This document shows, one piece after another, positions 59,482 through 64,000 of a stretch of 64,000 nt of DNA. This stretch comes from Alentia gelatinosa (taxonomy: Eukaryota > Annelida > Polychaeta > Phyllodocida > Polynoidae). The stretch is taken from positions 138,889,118 through 138,953,117 of the forward strand of contig OX465579.1 in assembly GCA_950022655.1 (NCBI GenBank), read 5' to 3'. Position numbers and translations under genes: made by a program. Every line of letters begins with the position of its first letter. The stretch's first letter is position 1. The notes beneath the pieces are model-generated. The model saw only the letters and a list, made by a program, of their open reading frames with translations, was not told where the DNA came from and searched no databases.

Positions 59482-59600
59482 CACGTGGTCTCCCCCGGCA
59501 CGCCCGGGAGGCGTGGCTTCGGGGAGTGTCCCTGGTCTGAGTCCCTGGTCACGAGTCCCGGGTCTGCCGCGCATTACCACCAACCCGTCGGTTAGTGGAC

Positions 59601-59647
59601 AATTGTGATTTTAAGCAACTAGGGATTATCTAATTTATGCACAAAAC
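59601..59647. repeat. 47-bp flanking direct repeat, right copy
   Basis: Matches 49414-49460 except at two positions (G/T at base 6, A/G at base 23). Directly follows the right terminal sequence GGTTAGTGGAC. Confidence 0.92.
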
Positions 59648-60400
59648 ATAAAATGATGTAGAGTAATCCATAATAATCAAGAAGTCCAGTTTTCCATTTT
59701 GCATGGACATCCTTTTCTTATTTCTAGTTTATGAAATCAGTTCCCATGTATAAAAGAAAGATGCTATAAATTTAGCTTTATTAACACCTATAAAACAGGG
59801 GTTTTAAACTCCCCACAAACCCTCAATCCTATTCCATGGCCAACATTGATATGTTTTCCATGTTTTCTCAGTTTCTCTGTGGCACTAAACTCAATGTTAC
59901 AAATTCAGAATATTTCCATTTTTTTCCTACCCGAAACTGACATCCCTGAATAATAAAGTCATGGAAAATGCTATAAAATGACAATGGATTTGAACAGAGT
60001 TGTGCAGCTGTTGCAAATGCTCAAATGGTTGGCAGGAAATATAAGAAGTATAAACAGTAATTATAAGAAAAATACTACACAAAGGAAAAAGTTGAGATCA
60101 AGTGGACGAAGGAAACACTCAAAATTTCACAGCTTTATTATAGTACGGTGGTATGGAACAAAGTGAATGAGAATACACAGAGGGTTTTTAGAATAAAATA
60201 TGATTTTGTGGTGGTTGCTAGCTATATAAACTCCTCTTAGGCCTCCTAACCTTTGGAAGACACATGTATCATGTTCCTTGAGCTGAAGAATATATGGCTG
60301 TAATTTTGAACAATATTTTTTGTTAGACTACTATCACAATTTAACGTATACAATTAAGCCATATTAGAATTTCTTTAAAGCACCTATTCACTTGGCAGCT
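59648..60400. other. No gene seen
   Basis: AT-rich host-like sequence. A 62-codon ORF (59978-60166) has no recognised content. Confidence 0.4.
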
Positions 60401-60404
60401 AAAT

Positions 60405-60700
60405 ATTCTCTGGGGTAATACATTAATTCCCCACTTAAGAAAATATATGCTTAACATTTTAAATCATGTTTGTATCTTTATTCAAACCCAAATCACGGTA
60501 TTTTATAGATTTAGGGCAACCATATTGGATTTACAATAATGACAAATAGGGATTTGACTTCTTTGGTGATATATATGAATATCCCACCTCAGAAAAAATA
60601 TGATTAACATTTTGGATCAGGTTTATATCTTGATTCAATCCCAAATTAGGGTATATAATAGATTTTCAGGCAGCCTTATTGGATTTTCGATGATATATTT
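60405..60700 (+). repeat. Dimeric repeat T1 (unit about 154 bp), direct copy
   Basis: Two units with CCCAC.T.AGAAAA.ATATG.TTAACATTTT, AAATCA.G(G)TATAT..TAGATTT and GGCA(A/G)CC.TATTGGATTT. Aligns with the reverse complement of 48830-49150. Confidence 0.7.
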
Positions 60701-60732
60701 GTTGATGTACATTTATGAATTCTGCTAAAATT

Positions 60733-61400
60733 TTTGTTTTTTTTGTTTTTTTTATATAAGCAGCTTTTATTTCTAGGAAGTGTTTAGTGCAGTTACATGA
60801 AGCATACCTCTAGTATTCCTAATCACAACTTACAATTGGGCGGTAACAATTAACTATAACAATTTGAGTCACTGAAGTCTTTGAAGTCTCTTGCGAAGAC
60901 TTATTCCATTGCTTGTAGTGTCGAAGCGTGCTTGATTTTTTCCCCCCTTTTTTCCCTCTTTTTTCTTTTCTCCCCCCTTTTCTTTTTGAGACCTCCCCTC
61001 TGCCTGAAGAACTCCTCTTTTGTCTGTCCAAGTGATTCAAGAGCATTCCTTCTGGATGCCCAAGTTCAGGTATCGTCCATAATCATAACTTTTGGAGGAG
61101 GCCTCAAAGGAATAAGACGGCACCGACAATACATATGATAACAACAGTAATAACAACAACAACAGAAAGAAAAGGAGACGCCACTTTTACAGACAGTAGA
61201 CAGAAAAGAAATAAGTACCAAAAATGTGGGTGTAAGAGAGCCGTGACATACATGAGCTACCCCCCCCCCCTCATTTCCCCCCTACAAAACATCAACTGAC
61301 ATGTGTTGCCCAAGCCGGGAAGTAGCAGGATTCTAGCCCCGCATAACCAATCAGGATTAACCACCATCCATTCAACATCAAGGTTGCACCACCGCCTAAA
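60733..61400 (-). other. 3' UTR-like end of the minus-strand LINE, with A-rich tail and G/A tract
   Basis: The T-rich run at 60733-60757 reads as an A-rich tail on the minus strand. A purine tract (plus-strand C/T run at 60938-60988) lies before it, as in L1-type 3' UTRs. The CAACAA-rich part at 61140-61170 is also non-coding. Confidence 0.45.
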
Positions 61401-64000
61401 TCACATCATAGCTTCCCGTATCTTATTCCATTTTACAAATCGTTCCTTCTTGCCTAACAGCCCACATATATATTTTTCTATACATAAACTATTGCGGAAT
61501 TCTCTGCTCCATCCATAGACACACAATTGGCTGTCATAAAAAAGTTTCTGGCGATAGATATAAAATTTCACATGGAGACATATAAAATGAAGCATTTCTG
61601 CATGTTGACCTTTGTTCTTGGTACCAATAATTAAGTCAATCGAATTAAGGTGTAGTTCAAAACTGGTGCAGGTCCTCAGCCAATTTCTTACTTGTTTCCA
61701 GAAAGCTGACACCATAGGACAATCAACAAAAAAGTGGGTTATAGAGTCAGTGTCTTCACAGTAAGAACATTTGGGTGAGGACAACACTTTTATCCTATAT
61801 AGGAAAACATTCGTAGGAATCACATTGTGAATGATCTTAAAAAAAAAAGATTGTAACTTGGTGTCCCTCGTGGACCGACAAGCATTCCCATATAAAACCT
61901 ACCATTCTTTTTCTGAAAAAACTCTTTGTTTCGTCATTTCTTTCCAGTAAGACATACAAGGCGAAACCGTTTTCCCTTTCGCTAAGAAAAAATTATACAA
62001 TTTCTTATTATTACAAGACAGAGCATTGAATGAACCTTCCTCATTATCCTGTATGAGAAGACACATTGAATCCGTTTTAAAATTACCAAAAGACATGCTT
62101 GGCAGCCATGGAATACTATTATAGAGTTTAACCTATGTTGAATTGTCACACTTGACATTGTATACCTCTTCAATTTCCTCCTTTGTCATAAAACTTTCAT
62201 TCCTTATCAGGTCCTGAACCTGTACAATACCTGCTTTTTTCCAGCTGCGAATCAATAAAATCTCTACCTCCCAGTCGAGGCATATGAACATGTTATTTAG
62301 GAGAGGGTCATTTTGTTTCTGCCTCTCGCTCACCGGAGGTCTATTATATAACTCTTTCCATTGGTTAATGATCTGTTTGTAAAAATCTGGCACCCTTGGG
62401 GGGTCTCTGGAGTCTTTTCCAAAAAGAATTCCCAAATAGAAGTTTTGATTTCAGAAAAGGCTCTGAAAAAAAATGTCCATGGTAAAAAATCCTCTCTACA
62501 TAAGCGCGATACCCATTTTAGTCTGGATACAGCGTACATGATTTTAATATCCAGTAGCTTCATCCCTCCCAGCTCTATTGGTTGTCTGAGCACTTTGAAG
62601 GAAACTTTGCTAGCTTTACTTCCCCAAATGAAAGCCGCTACTATTTTGCGAATTCTACAAACACTCTCTCTGAAGTATAAAGCACTGAGGAACAGTATAA
62701 AAGTTGGGGAACCAATAAACTATTTACTACCGACACTCTACCTTTAATGGATAGATTCCTGTGCGACCAGAGTTTTGTAATTACCTGGCATTTCTCTAAT
62801 TTATTTTTAAAATTCAATCTAAAGTCTTCCTTGTGTGAAACCCCGTTCCAGAAAAGGATACCCAAAATCTCCACCCTAGAAACCACTGGTATCGGTAAGA
62901 CACCACAAACCCCCCCCCCCCCCCCTGTGTGTGCCAACTGGAAGAATCTTGGATTTTTCTTCATTAATCCTTAAGCCTGCTAGGTTCCCAAAAATCCTGA
63001 TAATATCCACTACTCTCTGAATGGACCCTAAATCCCTAACTATGCAACACATGTCGTCTGCAAACATTGATAACTTGATCTTTTTCCCCGAGAGCCGTAT
63101 CCCTTTAATACCCGGGTTTTCCCTTATTGCTATTGCTAAAAGTTCTATGGTGAGGATAAAAAGGTAAGGAGAAAGGCAGCAGCCCTGACGGGTACCCTTT
63201 TCAGGCCTGAACCATTGAGTGTGAAAACCATTGTTAGACACACACACTTCTGGGTCGGTGTACAAGATCTGAACCCATTCACAGAAATCTGGTCCAAAAC
63301 CAAAAAGTTTTAAGGCATTGCCTATAGCATCCCATCGGATCGAGTCGAAAGCCTTCTCAAAATTGATACTCAAGATAAAACCTGCTTGATTGTTGTTATT
63401 GAGGTAGGAAATACTGTCTCTCAGCAATCTGATGTTAGTACCAATATACCTGCCTTTCATAAAGCCTGTTTGGTCCTGGTACACCACCAAATCCAGACAG
63501 TTTTGGACCCTTGAGGCCAGCAACTTAGTTAGAATTTTATAATCGGTGTTTAACATGGTGATCGGTCTCCAATTCTTAATGTCCTCTCTACTGACCTTCT
63601 TTTTTGGGATCAATGTTATTACCCCTCTTTTCTGTTCTGTACTGAGAGATTTCTTTTCTTTTGCAAAAGCAAGAGACCGGAAGACTAATTCCCCTATATC
63701 CCCCCAGAAGTATCTATAAAATTCTGCCGTGAGTCCATCCGTACCTGGACATTTATTGTTGTTAAGTTTACTAAGTGTGTGTCGGAGCTCCTCCCTTCGT
63801 AGGGGTGCATCCACACTGATCTTATCCCTTTCCGATATCTTAGGTATTGCCCCTTCATCCACCAACCTATCCAGATGGTCGAGGAGATTCTCTCCTCCTC
63901 CCTCATCTGAGTAAAGCTTCTTGTAAAAAGAATAGATCCTGTGAGAGATGTTATCGGGGTTGGACGTGATCTCTCCCTCTTGTGTTCTAATTTGGGAAAT
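61401..64000 (-). pseudogene. L1/Tx1-like LINE ORF2: reverse transcriptase to C-terminus, frame-broken, runs off the window
   Basis: Read from 64000 downward: FYKKLYSDEG, the NNNKCPGTDGLTAEFYRYFW box, GVITLIPKKKVSREDIKNWR and PITMLNTDYKILTKLLA, DQTGFMKGRYIG, LSINFEKAFDSIRWDAI, GTRQGCCLSPYLFIL, the catalytic FADD near 63053-63064, and INEEKSKILP. Frames then shift near a C run (62909-62925). The remaining pieces carry NPRFFQLAH..VEILGILF (62964-62641), IELGGMKLLDIKIMYAVSRL (62593-62330), then 62435-62133, 62173-61899, and the C-terminal KCSYCEDTDSITHFFVDCPM zinc-like motif (61823-61401). At least five frame breaks. Dead copy; the endonuclease lies beyond the window. Confidence 0.88.

Larger units (their letters stand above)
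49461..59600. mobile_element. Composite block of broken YR (DIRS/Ngaro-type) retrotransposons
   Basis: A GC-rich block of about 10.1 kb with three pieces: piece III (minus, 49461-52450), piece I (plus, about 52450-55570) and piece II (minus, about 59600-55570). Both ends carry related direct sequence: GTGGTCTCCCCC, CACGCCCGGGAGGC, CCGCGCATTACC and AACCCGTCGGTTAG at 49461-49540 and 59482-59597. The right copy has an extra internal stretch. None of the pieces is complete, and each gene series carries frame breaks or internal deletions. Classification rests on RT followed by RNase H and a tyrosine recombinase fold instead of a DDE integrase. Confidence 0.8.

Overview
This is a metazoan nuclear window, most likely from a marine invertebrate. 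Coding sequence lies in short exons with GT..AG introns. There are microsatellites, several non-LTR retrotransposon fragments, tyrosine-recombinase (YR) retrotransposon remains of the DIRS/Ngaro type, and many foldback or MITE-like elements. The species cannot be named from sequence alone.

The one well-supported host gene is on the + strand between 3198 and 15084. Seven exons join in phase to a 449-residue Cys-loop receptor subunit of the nicotinic acetylcholine receptor alpha type. It has a Cys-loop, vicinal cysteines, four membrane segments and a Glu at M2 -1'. A poly(A) signal follows at 15343. Intron 1 holds a dispersed repeat. Intron 2 holds a TA-flanked MITE. Intron 4 (5.6 kb) holds an LTR-like segment, an antisense ORF, two larger inverted-repeat elements, a minisatellite and a small foldback.

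From 15.4 to 48 kb no complete host gene is visible. The stretch holds dispersed repeats (a family of about 1.7 kb with four copies in the window), several MITE types (one with TTAA ends like piggyBac, one with TA ends that fold), LTR-like segments with a TATA box and AATAAA close together, a 5'-truncated LINE and some weak coding-like fragments.

From 49,461 to 59,600 lies a GC-rich block of about 10.1 kb made of three broken YR retrotransposon pieces in alternating orientation. Each keeps a gag-like ORF with a shared Cys/His cluster. Two keep reverse transcriptase, one of these also RNase H, and two keep pieces of tyrosine recombinase. A 47-bp direct repeat in ordinary AT-rich DNA flanks the block, and its two ends carry related direct terminal sequence. 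One RT gene carries a 43-bp insert copied from the recombinase 3' end of the same element, with a 7-bp flanking duplication.

The window ends in a broken L1/Tx1-like LINE on the minus strand (60.7-64 kb) that runs off the edge.
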